64,000 nucleotides of DNA, taken from contig NZ_FTPQ01000002.1 in assembly GCF_900156435.1 (NCBI RefSeq), positions 372,001 through 436,000 on the forward strand. Reading direction: 5' to 3'. This document shows, piece by piece, positions 24,664-33,452 of the stretch. Position numbers and translations under genes: made by a program. Position 1 is the first letter of the stretch, and each line of letters starts with the position of its first letter. The notes below the pieces were generated by a model that was given only the letters and a program-made list of their open reading frames with translations, was not told the origin of the DNA and did not search any database. The DNA is from Microbacterium sp. RU1D. GTDB taxonomy: Bacteria; Actinomycetota; Actinomycetes; Actinomycetales; Microbacteriaceae.

Positions 24664-24754
24664 GGTCCCTGAGCCCATCGAAGGGGCCGGATGCCACGGA
24701 GGCTTCGGTACGCGCAGCCTCGATGCACAGGTCCCTGAGCCCGTCGAAGGGGCC
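24664..24754. repeat. two copies of the GGTCCCTGAGCC-GTCGAAGG repeat
   Basis: Copies at 24664-24688 and 24730-24754 differ at one base (CCCATCG versus CCCGTCG), 66 bp apart start to start, and relate to the element at 10833-10857. Ends GGTCCCT and AGGGGCC are largely complementary, so each forms a short hairpin. They fill the gap between the glycosylase and PaiB genes. Confidence 0.75.
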
Positions 24755-24768
24755 GGAATCCCGCGACG

Positions 24769-25758
24769 TCACGCCTGGCAGCGCGGGCACCAGTAGAGCT
24801 TGCGCCCCGCGGCCTCCTCCATGAGCACCGTCGTCCCGCACACCCGGCACGGCAGTCCGGCGCGGTGGTACACCCAGTGCCGGTCGTCGCGGTGCGCCAT
24901 CGCGCGGCGGTACGCCTCGGGGTCGAGGTCGTCCATCGTCATCATCTGGCCGGTCTCGACGCCGATCGGCAGCAGCCGCGCCCAGTCGCGCCACAGCTCG
25001 CGCACGACCTCTTCGGGGACGTCACGACCGGGGGTGTGAGGGTTCTGCCGCGCCCGGAACAGGAGCTCGGCGCGATAGACGTTGCCGATGCCGCTGACCA
25101 CGGACTGGTCCATCAGCAGCAGGCCGATCGAGGTCGGCTTCTTCTTCACCGTCGCGGTGAAGCGCTCTTCGCCTTCGGCGACGTCGTCGACCAGGGGATC
25201 GGGCCCGAGCTTGTCGATCGTCGCCTGCACCTCGTCGGACGTCTGCAGCGCGCAGGCCGTCGGTCCGCGCAGGTCGGCGCACGTCGTGTCGGTGAGCAGG
25301 CGCAGGCGCACCGCCCCCACGGGCGGCGGCGGCCACTCGATCTGCTCGTCGAGGCCCGTCGTCTGCTCCGACATGCGCACGCGCGCGCGACGCGGAGCGC
25401 CGATCGAGCTCAGGGAGTTCTCGCCCGCGGCATCCATGATCGCCTCGTCGACGACGGTGCCCCGCTGGTTCGTCTGGCCCATGCGCCCGTTGGACGACGC
25501 GATCGTGGCGTCGACCGACACGTCGCCCGAGAAATCCCACGCGCCGTACATGCCGAGGTGCACCCGCAGCCACACATCGCCGTCGAAGCGCAGGAACATC
25601 TGCTTCGCGACCGCCCGCGCCTCCAGCGCCTCCCGCCCGTCGAGCACCGCGGCGCCCTCGACGAAGCGGCCCTGCGGACTGGATGCCGTGACCGTGCGTC
25701 CGACGATGTTGCGCTCGAACTGCCGAGCGATCCGATGGACGGAATGCCCTTCGGGCAT
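24769..25758 (-). CDS. Fpg/Nei family DNA glycosylase-lyase
   Basis: This 329-residue base-excision repair enzyme removes oxidised bases. It starts with MPEGHS, giving the catalytic Pro2 and Glu3. The helix-two-turn-helix segment MDQSVVSGIGNVYRAELLF holds the conserved Asn, and the C-terminal zinc finger is CRVCGTTV...WCPRCQA. The insertion between the two lobes and the overall length resemble actinobacterial Nei (endonuclease VIII) rather than MutM. The start overlaps the rpiB stop (TGATG), so the genes are coupled. Confidence 0.93.
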   Translation of the reverse strand: MPEGHSVHRIARQFERNIVGRTVTASSPQGRFVEGAAVLDGREALEARAVAKQMFLRFDGDVWLRVHLGMYGAWDFSGDVSVDATIASSNGRMGQTNQRGTVVDEAIMDAAGENSLSSIGAPRRARVRMSEQTTGLDEQIEWPPPPVGAVRLRLLTDTTCADLRGPTACALQTSDEVQATIDKLGPDPLVDDVAEGEERFTATVKKKPTSIGLLLMDQSVVSGIGNVYRAELLFRARQNPHTPGRDVPEEVVRELWRDWARLLPIGVETGQMMTMDDLDPEAYRRAMAHRDDRHWVYHRAGLPCRVCGTTVLMEEAAGRKLYWCPRCQA

Positions 25759-26300
25759 CAGCCTGCCTCGGGGTCGAACGAGTCGCTCGCGTCGGTCATC
25801 GTGTTCTCCGCGCGGCCGGCGCGCGGGTCGGGCAGCAGCACGCCGTCCTGCTCGAAGGCGGCGAGCTGGCCGATGCGGCGCACGTGGCGCTCCTCGCCCG
25901 AGAACGGCGTCGCGATGAAGCGGTCGATGAACGACGCGGCCTCGTCGAACGTGTGCTGGCGCGCGCCGATGGAGATGACGTTAGCGTCGTTGTGCTCGCG
26001 GGCGAGCTCGGCGGTGGAGATGTTCCACACCAGGGCTGCGCGGACGCCCAGCACCTTGTTGGCCGCGATCTGCTCGCCGTTTCCCGAGCCGCCGAAGACC
26101 ACACCGAGGGCCTCGACGCCGGCCGCCTGGTCGCGCACCACGGCCTGGGCTGCGCGGATGCAGAAGGCCGGGTAGTCGTCGAGCGGGTCGTACTCGACCG
26201 GCCCGTGATCGATGACCTCGTGCCCCTGGGCGGCGAGGTGGTGCTGGATCTGGGTGGAGAACTCGAGACCGGCGTGATCGGTGCCGATGTGGATGCGCAT
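25758..26300 (-). CDS. rpiB: ribose-5-phosphate isomerase B
   Basis: This 180-residue enzyme interconverts ribose 5-phosphate and ribulose 5-phosphate in the pentose phosphate pathway. The phosphate-binding start GTDHAGLEF is present, and the active-site loop reads VVFGGSGNGEQIAANK. This is the mycobacterial type, in which a Glu replaces the Cys base of the E. coli enzyme. The chain is about 20 residues longer than usual, ending in an acidic tail (NTMTDASDSFDPEAG). An alternative Met three codons upstream exists. Confidence 0.93.
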   Translation of the reverse strand: MRIHIGTDHAGLEFSTQIQHHLAAQGHEVIDHGPVEYDPLDDYPAFCIRAAQAVVRDQAAGVEALGVVFGGSGNGEQIAANKVLGVRAALVWNISTAELAREHNDANVISIGARQHTFDEAASFIDRFIATPFSGEERHVRRIGQLAAFEQDGVLLPDPRAGRAENTMTDASDSFDPEAG

Positions 26301-26346
26301 GGGGCCCATCCTATTGAGGGCCGCGGACACGCCGGGCGGGGACGAC

Positions 26347-26380
26347 GATGCCGCCCACCCCCGGAGGGACGGGCGGCATC
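26347..26380 (-). terminator. terminator of hemH
   Basis: A 10-bp stem GATGCCGCCC/GGGCGGCATC with a 14-nt loop lies 8 bp beyond the hemH stop, again including a GATGCC/GGCATC pair. Confidence 0.7.
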
Positions 26381-26387
26381 GGGGACG

Positions 26388-27575
26388 TCAGGGCCGAAGC
26401 CCTGCCGCGACGGGCTTGAAGCCGGCGCGGATGTTCTCGCAGCAACCAGGACGGCAGACGTCGTACCAGGGACCCAGGTCGGTCAGGTGCGGGCGCTCGG
26501 CCTTCGGGGTGCCCTTGAGGCGCTCCTCGACCAGGTCCACCAGACCCGACACGTACGCGGGGTCGATGCCGGGGGTCGGTGTGCGCACCGCTCGGATGCC
26601 GGCCTCCTCGGCGGCCTCCATCGCCTCGGTGTCGAGGTCCCACAGCACTTCCATGTGGTCGCTGACGAACCCGAGCGGCACGATGACCACGGCCTCCGCC
26701 CCGCGGCCGGGGAGTTCGGCGATCACGTCGTTGACGTCGGGCTCGAGCCAGGGCTGCGTCGGCGGGCCGGAGCGCGACTGGTAAACGAGCTCCCACTCGA
26801 CGTCGGCGACCGCGGCAGCGACCTCGGCCATGACGAAGGCGGCGACGGCCTTGTGCTGGGCCTCGTACGCCCCGCCCTCGCCGAAGTCGACGTCACGCGG
26901 GCCGGAACGCTGCGCGTCGGCGGTCGGGATGGAGTGGGTGGAGAAGAGCACGCGGATCTTCTCGGGGGCGATGCCGTCGGCCACGAACGCCGACACGGCC
27001 TCAGAGACGCCCGTGACGAAGGTGGAGACGAAGCCGGGGTGGTCGAAGAACTGACGCACCTTATCGATGGTGACCGTCTCGCCGAGACCGGTGGCCTCGA
27101 GCACCCGCGCGTAGTCCTCGCGGTACTGGCGGCAGCTCGAGAACGAGCTGTAGGCGCTGGTGGCGATCGCCAGCAGCGTGGTGTCGCCCGCCTCGGCCGC
27201 CTCGGTCACGGCCTCTTCGAGATACGGCGACCAGTTGCGGTTCCCCCAGTAGACCGGAAGACCCAGGCCGCGCTTGGCGATCTCCGCCTCGAGGGCGGCC
27301 TTGAGCTCGCGGTTGTGCTGGTTGATGGGGCTCACCCCGCCGAAGTGGCGGTAGTGGTGGGCGACCTCCTCGAGGCGCTCGTCGGGGATGCCGCGCCCGC
27401 GCGTGACGTTGCGCAGGAACGGGATGACGTCGTCCTGGCCCTCCGGTCCGCCGAAGCCGGCGAGGAGGATGCCGTCGTACGCCACGGGCGTCTCGACCCA
27501 CTTGGGTCCGGATGACGCGGCGGGCGACGCGTAGAGGACGGTCTCAGGGCTGGTGTCCGTGTCGGTCGTGCTCAC
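26388..27575 (-). CDS. hemH: ferrochelatase, actinobacterial (coproporphyrin) type with 2Fe-2S cysteines
   Basis: This 395-residue enzyme inserts ferrous iron into the porphyrin; in actinobacteria the substrate is coproporphyrin III. Landmarks are LLAGFGGPEG near residue 35, the active-site His in LFSTHSIP, and VYQSRSGPPTQPWLEPD. The C-terminal CRPGCC (Cys 374, 378, 379) plus the Cys in SSFSSCRQY would ligate a 2Fe-2S cluster as in Mycobacterium. The N-terminal 25 residues are a variable extension. It is divergent from pepN and may share its -10 element. Confidence 0.95.
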   Translation of the reverse strand: MSTTDTDTSPETVLYASPAASSGPKWVETPVAYDGILLAGFGGPEGQDDVIPFLRNVTRGRGIPDERLEEVAHHYRHFGGVSPINQHNRELKAALEAEIAKRGLGLPVYWGNRNWSPYLEEAVTEAAEAGDTTLLAIATSAYSSFSSCRQYREDYARVLEATGLGETVTIDKVRQFFDHPGFVSTFVTGVSEAVSAFVADGIAPEKIRVLFSTHSIPTADAQRSGPRDVDFGEGGAYEAQHKAVAAFVMAEVAAAVADVEWELVYQSRSGPPTQPWLEPDVNDVIAELPGRGAEAVVIVPLGFVSDHMEVLWDLDTEAMEAAEEAGIRAVRTPTPGIDPAYVSGLVDLVEERLKGTPKAERPHLTDLGPWYDVCRPGCCENIRAGFKPVAAGLRP

Positions 27576-27604
27576 GGTGACATCCTCCCATCCAGCCGCT
27601 GGGC

Positions 27605-27634
27605 CTGGACGCGAGATATCTCGCGACTAGGCTA
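27605..27634. promoter_or_regulatory. divergent hemH/pepN promoter with 14-bp palindrome
   Basis: For pepN the -10 TAGGCT is at 27628-27633, and the spacer exactly contains the perfect palindrome GCGAGATATCTCGC at 27611-27624, a typical repressor position. The heptamer TAGGCTA reads TAGCCT on the other strand (27634-27629), giving a possible -10 for hemH with a leader of about 47 nt. Confidence 0.5.
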
Positions 27635-27726
27635 TTACGGTTGTCGTCGTCGCCGACGGCGTCCGTCGTCACCCACGCCGGCGCGTCATCCGCGACGATC
27701 CCACCCTCATCCCCGGGAGAACGCCA

Positions 27727-30276
27727 GTGCCAGGAGAGAACCTGACCCGCATCGAAGCGCAGGAGCGCCGTGCGATCGTCGACACGCACGCCTACCACGT
27801 GCAGCTCGACCTGACCCGCGGAGACGAGGTGTTCTCCTCCCGCACGGCGGTGACCTTCGCCGCGAGCGAGGGAGCGTCGACCTTCATCGACCTCATCGCC
27901 CGGACCGTGCATTCGGTGACGCTGAACGGCCGCTCACTCGACCCGGCGACCGTCTTCGCGGACTCGCGCATCGCGCTCGACGGCCTCGCGGCCGAGAACG
28001 AGCTCGTCGTCGAGGCCGACTGCGAGTACACGAACACCGGTGAGGGCCTGCACCGCTTCGTCGACCCCGTCGACGGCGAGGTGTACCTCTACTCGCAGTT
28101 CGAGGTGCCCGACTCGCGCCGCATGTACACGGTGTTCGAGCAGCCCGACCTCAAGGCCGCCTTCACCTTCACGGTCACGGCGCCCGCGCGCTGGAAGGTC
28201 GTCTCGAACTCCCCCACGCCCGAGCCGGTCGCGCTCGACGGCGACGCCGCCCGCTGGGACTTCCCCGCGACACCCCGCATCTCCTCGTACATCACCGCTC
28301 TCGTCGCGGGGCCCTACGAGGCCACCTACAGCGAGCTCACGAGCGCCGATGGCCGCGTCATCCCGCTCGGCGTGTTCGCCCGCAAGAGCCTGTGGCAGTA
28401 CCTGGACGCCGACTACGTGTTCGACAAGACCCGTCAGGGCTTCGCGTACTTCGAGGAGAAGTTCGGCTTCCCGTACCCCTTCGCCAAGTACGACCAGCTC
28501 TTCGTTCCCGAGTTCAACGCGGGCGCCATGGAGAACGCGGGAGCGGTGACCTTCACCGAGACCTACGTCTTCCGCTCCAAGGTGACGGATGCCGTCAAGG
28601 AGCGCCGCGTCGTCACGATCCTGCACGAGCTCGCCCACATGTGGTTCGGCGACCTCGTCACCATGAAGTGGTGGAACGACCTCTGGCTCAACGAGTCGTT
28701 CGCCGAGTGGGCGTCGACGATCGCCACCGCCGAGGCCACCGAGTGGGAGGCCGCGTGGACGACCTTCAACGCGATGGAGAAGACCTGGGCGTACCGCCAG
28801 GACCAGCTCCCCTCGACCCACCCGGTCGTCGCCGAGATCAACGACCTCGAGGACGTCCAGGTCAACTTCGACGGCATCACCTACGCCAAGGGCGGCTCGG
28901 TCCTGAAGCAGCTGGCCGCGTGGGTCGGCATCGAGCAGTTCTTCGCCGGTGTCGCCGCGTACTTCCAGAAGCACCAGTGGTCCAACACCGAGGTCGGCGA
29001 CCTGCTCACCGAGCTCGAGACCACGAGCGGCCGCGACCTGGGCGACTGGGCCAAGAAGTGGCTCGAGACCGCCGGGGTCAACACCCTGACCCCGCTCATC
29101 GAGGAGGGCGCCGACGGCACCATCTCGCGCTTCGCGATCGTGCAGACCGCGCCGAGCGACTACCCCACCATCCGTCCGCACCGCCTGGGCATCGGCTTCT
29201 ACTCGCTGAACGACGCGGGAGCGCTCGAGCGCGTGCACCACATCGAGCTCGACGTCGACGGCGACCGCACCGAGGTGGCCGAGCTGCGCGGCATCCGTCG
29301 TCCCGACCTCGTGCTGCTCAACGACGACGACCTCGCCTACGCGAAGATCCGTCTCGACGAGCGCTCGCTCGCCACGGCGATCGCCCACCTCAAGGACATC
29401 TCCGACCCGCTGGCCCGCTCGCTCGTCTGGGGCGCCGCGTGGGATCAGACCCGGGATGCCGAGGCCTCGGCGACCGACTACCTCGACCTCGTGCTGCGCA
29501 ACATCGGCGCCGAGACCGAGTCGACCACGGTGCGCACGACGCTCGCCCAGCTGCAGCTCGCGGCCAATTCGTACGTCGCCCCCGCCACCCGGGACGCTGC
29601 GCGCGAGCGCGTGGCGGACGGTCTGTGGGAGCTCGCGCAGGCGGCCGAGGCCGGCAGCGACAGCCAGCTGCAGTTCGTGACGGCGTTCGCGTCGGCGGCA
29701 TCCACTCCGGCGCACGCCGACACGGTGAAGGCCCTGCGCGACGGCTCGACGACCCTTGAGGGTCTCGAGATCGACACCGACCTGTCGTGGCAGCTCCTCG
29801 TCTCGCTCGCGGCGGCAGGCGCCGTCACCGCCGCCGACATCGACGAGGCCCGGGCCGCGGACAACACCGCGAAGGGCGGGGAGTTCGCCGCCATGGCGAA
29901 GGCGTCGCTGCCTTCGCACGAGGCGAAGCAGGAGGCCTGGGACTCGCTCATCGCGCGTTCCGACGCCCCCAACACGATCGTCCGCTCGACCGCCGCCGGG
30001 TTCACGAACCCGACGACGGTCGACGTCCTGGCCGACTTCGTCGAGCCGTACTTCGCCATGCTGCTGCCGGTCTGGGAGTCGCGGAGCTACCAGATCGCGC
30101 AGTATCTGATCGTGGGCCTGTACCCCGCCGCCCTGGCGAACACGGCGCTGCGAGACGCGACGCGCCAGTGGCTCTCGCAGCACACCGACGCCGCCCCAGC
30201 GCTGCGTCGCCTCGTCGGCGAGAACCTCGCCGGTGTCGAGCGCGCGCTCGCCGTGCAGGAGCGCGACGCGCAGTAG
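27727..30276 (+). CDS. pepN: aminopeptidase N
   Basis: This 849-residue M1 zinc aminopeptidase removes N-terminal residues from peptides in the cytoplasm. The exopeptidase motif GAMEN is at residues 266-270 and the zinc site HELAH at 300-304, with the third ligand in LNESFAEW and the tyrosine in KGGSVLKQL nearby. The C-terminal ERAP1-like helical domain is complete. The GTG start follows CGGGAG at suitable spacing. Length and motifs match actinobacterial PepN. Confidence 0.96.
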   Translation: MPGENLTRIEAQERRAIVDTHAYHVQLDLTRGDEVFSSRTAVTFAASEGASTFIDLIARTVHSVTLNGRSLDPATVFADSRIALDGLAAENELVVEADCEYTNTGEGLHRFVDPVDGEVYLYSQFEVPDSRRMYTVFEQPDLKAAFTFTVTAPARWKVVSNSPTPEPVALDGDAARWDFPATPRISSYITALVAGPYEATYSELTSADGRVIPLGVFARKSLWQYLDADYVFDKTRQGFAYFEEKFGFPYPFAKYDQLFVPEFNAGAMENAGAVTFTETYVFRSKVTDAVKERRVVTILHELAHMWFGDLVTMKWWNDLWLNESFAEWASTIATAEATEWEAAWTTFNAMEKTWAYRQDQLPSTHPVVAEINDLEDVQVNFDGITYAKGGSVLKQLAAWVGIEQFFAGVAAYFQKHQWSNTEVGDLLTELETTSGRDLGDWAKKWLETAGVNTLTPLIEEGADGTISRFAIVQTAPSDYPTIRPHRLGIGFYSLNDAGALERVHHIELDVDGDRTEVAELRGIRRPDLVLLNDDDLAYAKIRLDERSLATAIAHLKDISDPLARSLVWGAAWDQTRDAEASATDYLDLVLRNIGAETESTTVRTTLAQLQLAANSYVAPATRDAARERVADGLWELAQAAEAGSDSQLQFVTAFASAASTPAHADTVKALRDGSTTLEGLEIDTDLSWQLLVSLAAAGAVTAADIDEARAADNTAKGGEFAAMAKASLPSHEAKQEAWDSLIARSDAPNTIVRSTAAGFTNPTTVDVLADFVEPYFAMLLPVWESRSYQIAQYLIVGLYPAALANTALRDATRQWLSQHTDAAPALRRLVGENLAGVERALAVQERDAQ

Positions 30277-30290
30277 ACCGCACCCCGCCG

Positions 30291-30324
30291 CGGATGCCTC
30301 CTCCCCCTCGGGAGGGGGCATCCG
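30291..30324 (+). terminator. terminator of pepN
   Basis: The hairpin CGGATGCC...GGCATCCG with an inner CCTCC/GGAGG stem begins 15 bp after the pepN stop and is followed by GTCGTTT. The outer arms are the GGATGCC heptamer in inverted orientation. Confidence 0.8.
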
Positions 30325-30408
30325 TCGTTTCGGATCATCCTCACGACGACCCGCGATCATCCCCGCGGCCGACGACCGCGCCGGGGCCCGATCCGTAGCG
30401 TCGGATGC

Positions 30409-31320
30409 ATGATCGTTGCAGACAACCTCACCAAGCGGTACGGCGCGAAGACCGCCGTCGACGGCGTCTCCTTCACCGTCGCCCCGGGCCGGGTGACCGG
30501 CTTCCTCGGGCCGAACGGCGCGGGCAAGTCCACCACCATGCGCATGATCGTGGGACTGGACCGCCCCAGCGCCGGTCGCGTCACCGTCTCCGGCCAGGAC
30601 TATCGCCACCTGCGTTCGCCCCTGACCGAGGTCGGCGTGCTGCTGGATGCCAAGGCCGTGCACACGGGCCGCTCGGCGCGCGACCACCTGCGGGCCCTCG
30701 CCGCGACCCACGGCATCGGGCGCGCCCGTGTCGACGAGGTCATTGAGCTCACCGGCATCGGGGCGGTCGCGGGCAAGCGTGCGGGCGGCTTCTCGCTGGG
30801 AATGGGCCAGCGACTCGGCATCGCCGCGGCCCTCCTCGGCGACCCGCACACGCTGATCCTCGACGAACCGGTGAACGGCCTCGACCCCGAGGGCGTGCGC
30901 TGGGTGCGCCAGTTCGTGCGGCACCTCGCCGCCGAGGGCCGGACGGTGCTGCTGTCGAGCCACCTCATGAGCGAGATGTCGCAGACCGCCGACCACGTCA
31001 TCGTGCTGGGCCGGGGGCGGATCCTCGCCGACGCTCCCCTCGCGGAACTGGTGAGCGCCTGGACGACCACCACCCTGCTCGTTCGCTCACCCCGCCTCGA
31101 CGACCTCGTCGCCGCCCTTCCGACCCCGGATGCCACGGTGACGGCGATCGAGCCGGGCGCCGCACAGATCACCGGGCTGAATGCGCAGATCATCGGCGAT
31201 CTCGCCGCCACGCGCGGCATCCCCCTCTACGAACTCACGTCGCGCTCGGGCTCGCTCGAAGACGCCTACCTCGCCCTGACCGACGACTCGGTCGAGTACA
31301 AGACCAAGGAGATCGCATGA
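30409..31320 (+). CDS. ABC exporter ATP-binding protein
   Basis: This 303-residue ATPase has Walker A GPNGAGKST near residue 39, signature FSLGMGQRLGIA and Walker B LILDEPVNGLDPEG. After the H-loop (LLSSHLMSEM) a C-terminal domain of about 90 residues resembles BcrA/NatA-type subunits of drug or bacteriocin exporters. The ATG is 7 nt after a TAGCGT -10 at 30396-30401 with no ribosome binding site, so the mRNA is probably leaderless. It overlaps the permease gene by 4 bp. Confidence 0.92.
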   Translation: MIVADNLTKRYGAKTAVDGVSFTVAPGRVTGFLGPNGAGKSTTMRMIVGLDRPSAGRVTVSGQDYRHLRSPLTEVGVLLDAKAVHTGRSARDHLRALAATHGIGRARVDEVIELTGIGAVAGKRAGGFSLGMGQRLGIAAALLGDPHTLILDEPVNGLDPEGVRWVRQFVRHLAAEGRTVLLSSHLMSEMSQTADHVIVLGRGRILADAPLAELVSAWTTTTLLVRSPRLDDLVAALPTPDATVTAIEPGAAQITGLNAQIIGDLAATRGIPLYELTSRSGSLEDAYLALTDDSVEYKTKEIA

Positions 31321-32117
31321 TCGACCTCGCTTCGGCGCCCCGCCGCGCCACGCACACCCCGCCCGCCCACCTCACCTTCGCGCACCTGCTGCGCAGCGAG
31401 ACCATCAAGATCCTGACGCTGCGATCGACCTGGTGGTCGCTCGGCGTCTCGGTCGCGTTGTCGCTCGGCATCACCTTCCTCCTCGGCCTGGTGTCCATCG
31501 GCGACGACGGCGGCCTGCCCACGTCGATGCTGTTGACCGCTCCCCTTCAATTCACGATGCTCGTGGCGGGCATCTTCGGCGCCATCGTGATCACCGGGGA
31601 GTACTCCACCGGGATGATCCGCTCGACGCTCACCGCCGAGCCCCGTCGCGGCGCCGTGCTGCTATCCAAGGCCATCGTCATCTCGGTGCTGATGGCCGCG
31701 GCGACGGTGGCCACCTACGTCGTGGGCGCCGTGCTGGCCACCGCCATCGGCGGCGAGGCCCTGGACTGGTCCGATCCCTCGACGTCGCTCAGTCCGCTCG
31801 CCATGGGCGTCGGGTCGATGGTCGTGTTCACGCTCATCGGACTCGGCTTCGGCTTCCTCCTCCGCAACGGCGCCGGCGCGATCGCCGTGACGGTCGGCGT
31901 GCTGTTCGTCCTGCCGATCGTCTTCAGCATGTTCGCCTTCGGCGGCGAGAACTGGCGCTGGCTGGTCGACCTCGGACAGTACCTGCCCGCGAACGCCGCG
32001 GCGCAGGCGACCTCCCCCGGCGCGACGGACCTCGGCGGCTCCGTCGTCACCCTCATCGCCTGGGCGCTGGCACCCTTGGCCGCCGGATGGCTCGCCCTGC
32101 GCAGCCGCGACGCCTGA
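31317..32117 (+). CDS. ABC-2 type exporter permease
   Basis: This 266-residue membrane protein has about six hydrophobic helices: near residues 38-60, 75-95, 120-145, 155-180, 185-210 and 235-260. After the first comes the ABC-2 signature segment ITGEYSTGMIRSTLTAEPRR, typical of the permease partner of NatA/BcrA-like ATPases. It forms a coupled two-gene operon with the preceding ATPase (ATGA overlap). The transported compound is unknown; drug or antimicrobial peptide export is the usual family role. Confidence 0.9.
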   Translation: MIDLASAPRRATHTPPAHLTFAHLLRSETIKILTLRSTWWSLGVSVALSLGITFLLGLVSIGDDGGLPTSMLLTAPLQFTMLVAGIFGAIVITGEYSTGMIRSTLTAEPRRGAVLLSKAIVISVLMAAATVATYVVGAVLATAIGGEALDWSDPSTSLSPLAMGVGSMVVFTLIGLGFGFLLRNGAGAIAVTVGVLFVLPIVFSMFAFGGENWRWLVDLGQYLPANAAAQATSPGATDLGGSVVTLIAWALAPLAAGWLALRSRDA

Positions 32118-32143
32118 CCGCTTCTCCCCAGCCCCCGTCATCC

Positions 32144-32182
32144 ACGGATGCCTCGACGCTCAGCCGGCGCCGAGGCATCCGT
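32144..32182 (+). terminator. terminator of the ABC exporter operon
   Basis: A perfect 12-bp stem ACGGATGCCTCG/CGAGGCATCCGT with a 15-nt loop starts 26 bp after the permease stop. Both arms carry the GGATGCC/GGCATCC heptamer. Its 3' arm ends just before the -10 of the next gene. Confidence 0.8.
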
Positions 32183-32198
32183 CGTTAGTCTGAATCCG

Positions 32199-33452
32199 AT
32201 GTTCGTTCTCGCCGAAAACCCCGAACCGAGCCCGTCGCCGACGATCACGTCGCCGAGCGATTTCGTGAACCTCGACACCTGGACGTGGATCGGTGGACAG
32301 CTGCTGGATTTCGGCGGTGTGCTCCTGCGTATCCTCGGGATCATCGTGGGCGTCGCCGTCGCCGCCTGGATCCTCCGTGTCGTCATCCGCCGCGTCGTCG
32401 ACCGCATCGTCAACGGCGCCAAGGTCAAAGCGCGCGTCGACGACACGCAGGCCCTCGACCGATCTCCGTTGAGCGCCGTCCGGCTCGTGCAACGCACCCG
32501 CACGCTGGGGACGATCCTTCAGAACATCGTCAACGTCGTGCTCGTGATCGTGGCGCTCGTGTGGATCGCCGGCATCGTCGCGCCGAATGCCCTGGCATCC
32601 CTCACCCTGCTCACCGCGGCGATCGGCGCCGGCCTCGGTTTCGGTGCGCAGAACATCGTCAAAGACGTGTTGAACGGCATCTTCATCGTCGCCGAAGACC
32701 AGATCGGCATCGGCGACGTGGTCGATCTGGGGCTGGCGACCGGCATCGTCGAGTTCGTCAGCGTCCGCATCACTCATGTGCGCGACGTCAACGGCACGCT
32801 CTGGTACGTCCGCAACGGCGAGATCACCCGCATCGGCAACATGTCGCAGGGCTGGTCGCGCGTCATCATCGACCTCGCCGTGCCGGTGGATGCCGACATC
32901 GACGACGTCGAGAAGGCCATGCTCACCGCGGCGAAGACGATGTCGAAGGAGCAGAAGTGGCGCTCGCGGATCATCGAGCAGCCCGAGATCTGGGGCCTCG
33001 AGTCCATCAGCGGGGACGCCGTCGTCATCCGTCTCGTCATGAAGACGCGATCGAGCGCGAAGGACGACGTGGCCCGTGAGCTGCGCGCGCGTCTGAAGAA
33101 GGCCATCGACGCGATGGGGATCGCCCTGCCGCAGTTGAACTCGATCGTGCTGACCGGCGCCGAAGGCGCGCAGAGCGTGCGAGGCGCCCACCCGCCGAAG
33201 ACGAAGGAGACGCCCGTCGCCGCCCTGGGCGACCGCCCCCGGTGGAAGCCGCGCGGCCGGCGCCTCGACATCTCGGATACGGTTGAAGACCACGCGGAGC
33301 CGGATGCCGCGAAGGCACCGAAGGTCAAGAAGACCACGGCACGGCGCGACGCCACGCCGACCTCCGTGGTCGACCTGCCGGAGGCGCCGGGCGCCGACAC
33401 CCCCAAGCCGACTCCCCCGGCCGTCCGGGCCGACGAAGGGGGCACCTCATGA
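32199..33452 (+). CDS. MscS-family mechanosensitive ion channel
   Basis: This 417-residue inner-membrane channel would release solutes on hypo-osmotic shock. Membrane helices lie near residues 28-55, 90-112 and 118-140. The last is the pore helix TM3, here LLTAAIGAGLGFGAQNIVKDVLNG, matching the MscS signature. The beta domain (FIVAEDQIGIGDVV) follows. A C-terminal tail of about 90 polar residues is rich in Lys, Pro and Ala. The start MFVLAEN lies 7 nt after TAGTCT (32186-32191), a leaderless arrangement. It overlaps the globin gene by 4 bp. Confidence 0.92.
   Translation: MFVLAENPEPSPSPTITSPSDFVNLDTWTWIGGQLLDFGGVLLRILGIIVGVAVAAWILRVVIRRVVDRIVNGAKVKARVDDTQALDRSPLSAVRLVQRTRTLGTILQNIVNVVLVIVALVWIAGIVAPNALASLTLLTAAIGAGLGFGAQNIVKDVLNGIFIVAEDQIGIGDVVDLGLATGIVEFVSVRITHVRDVNGTLWYVRNGEITRIGNMSQGWSRVIIDLAVPVDADIDDVEKAMLTAAKTMSKEQKWRSRIIEQPEIWGLESISGDAVVIRLVMKTRSSAKDDVARELRARLKKAIDAMGIALPQLNSIVLTGAEGAQSVRGAHPPKTKETPVAALGDRPRWKPRGRRLDISDTVEDHAEPDAAKAPKVKKTTARRDATPTSVVDLPEAPGADTPKPTPPAVRADEGGTS

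Noticed and set aside
27934..30996. Minus-strand open frame of 1020 codons opposite pepN
   Set aside because: It is antisense to a complete M1 peptidase, has no domain, and reads through the pepN terminator.
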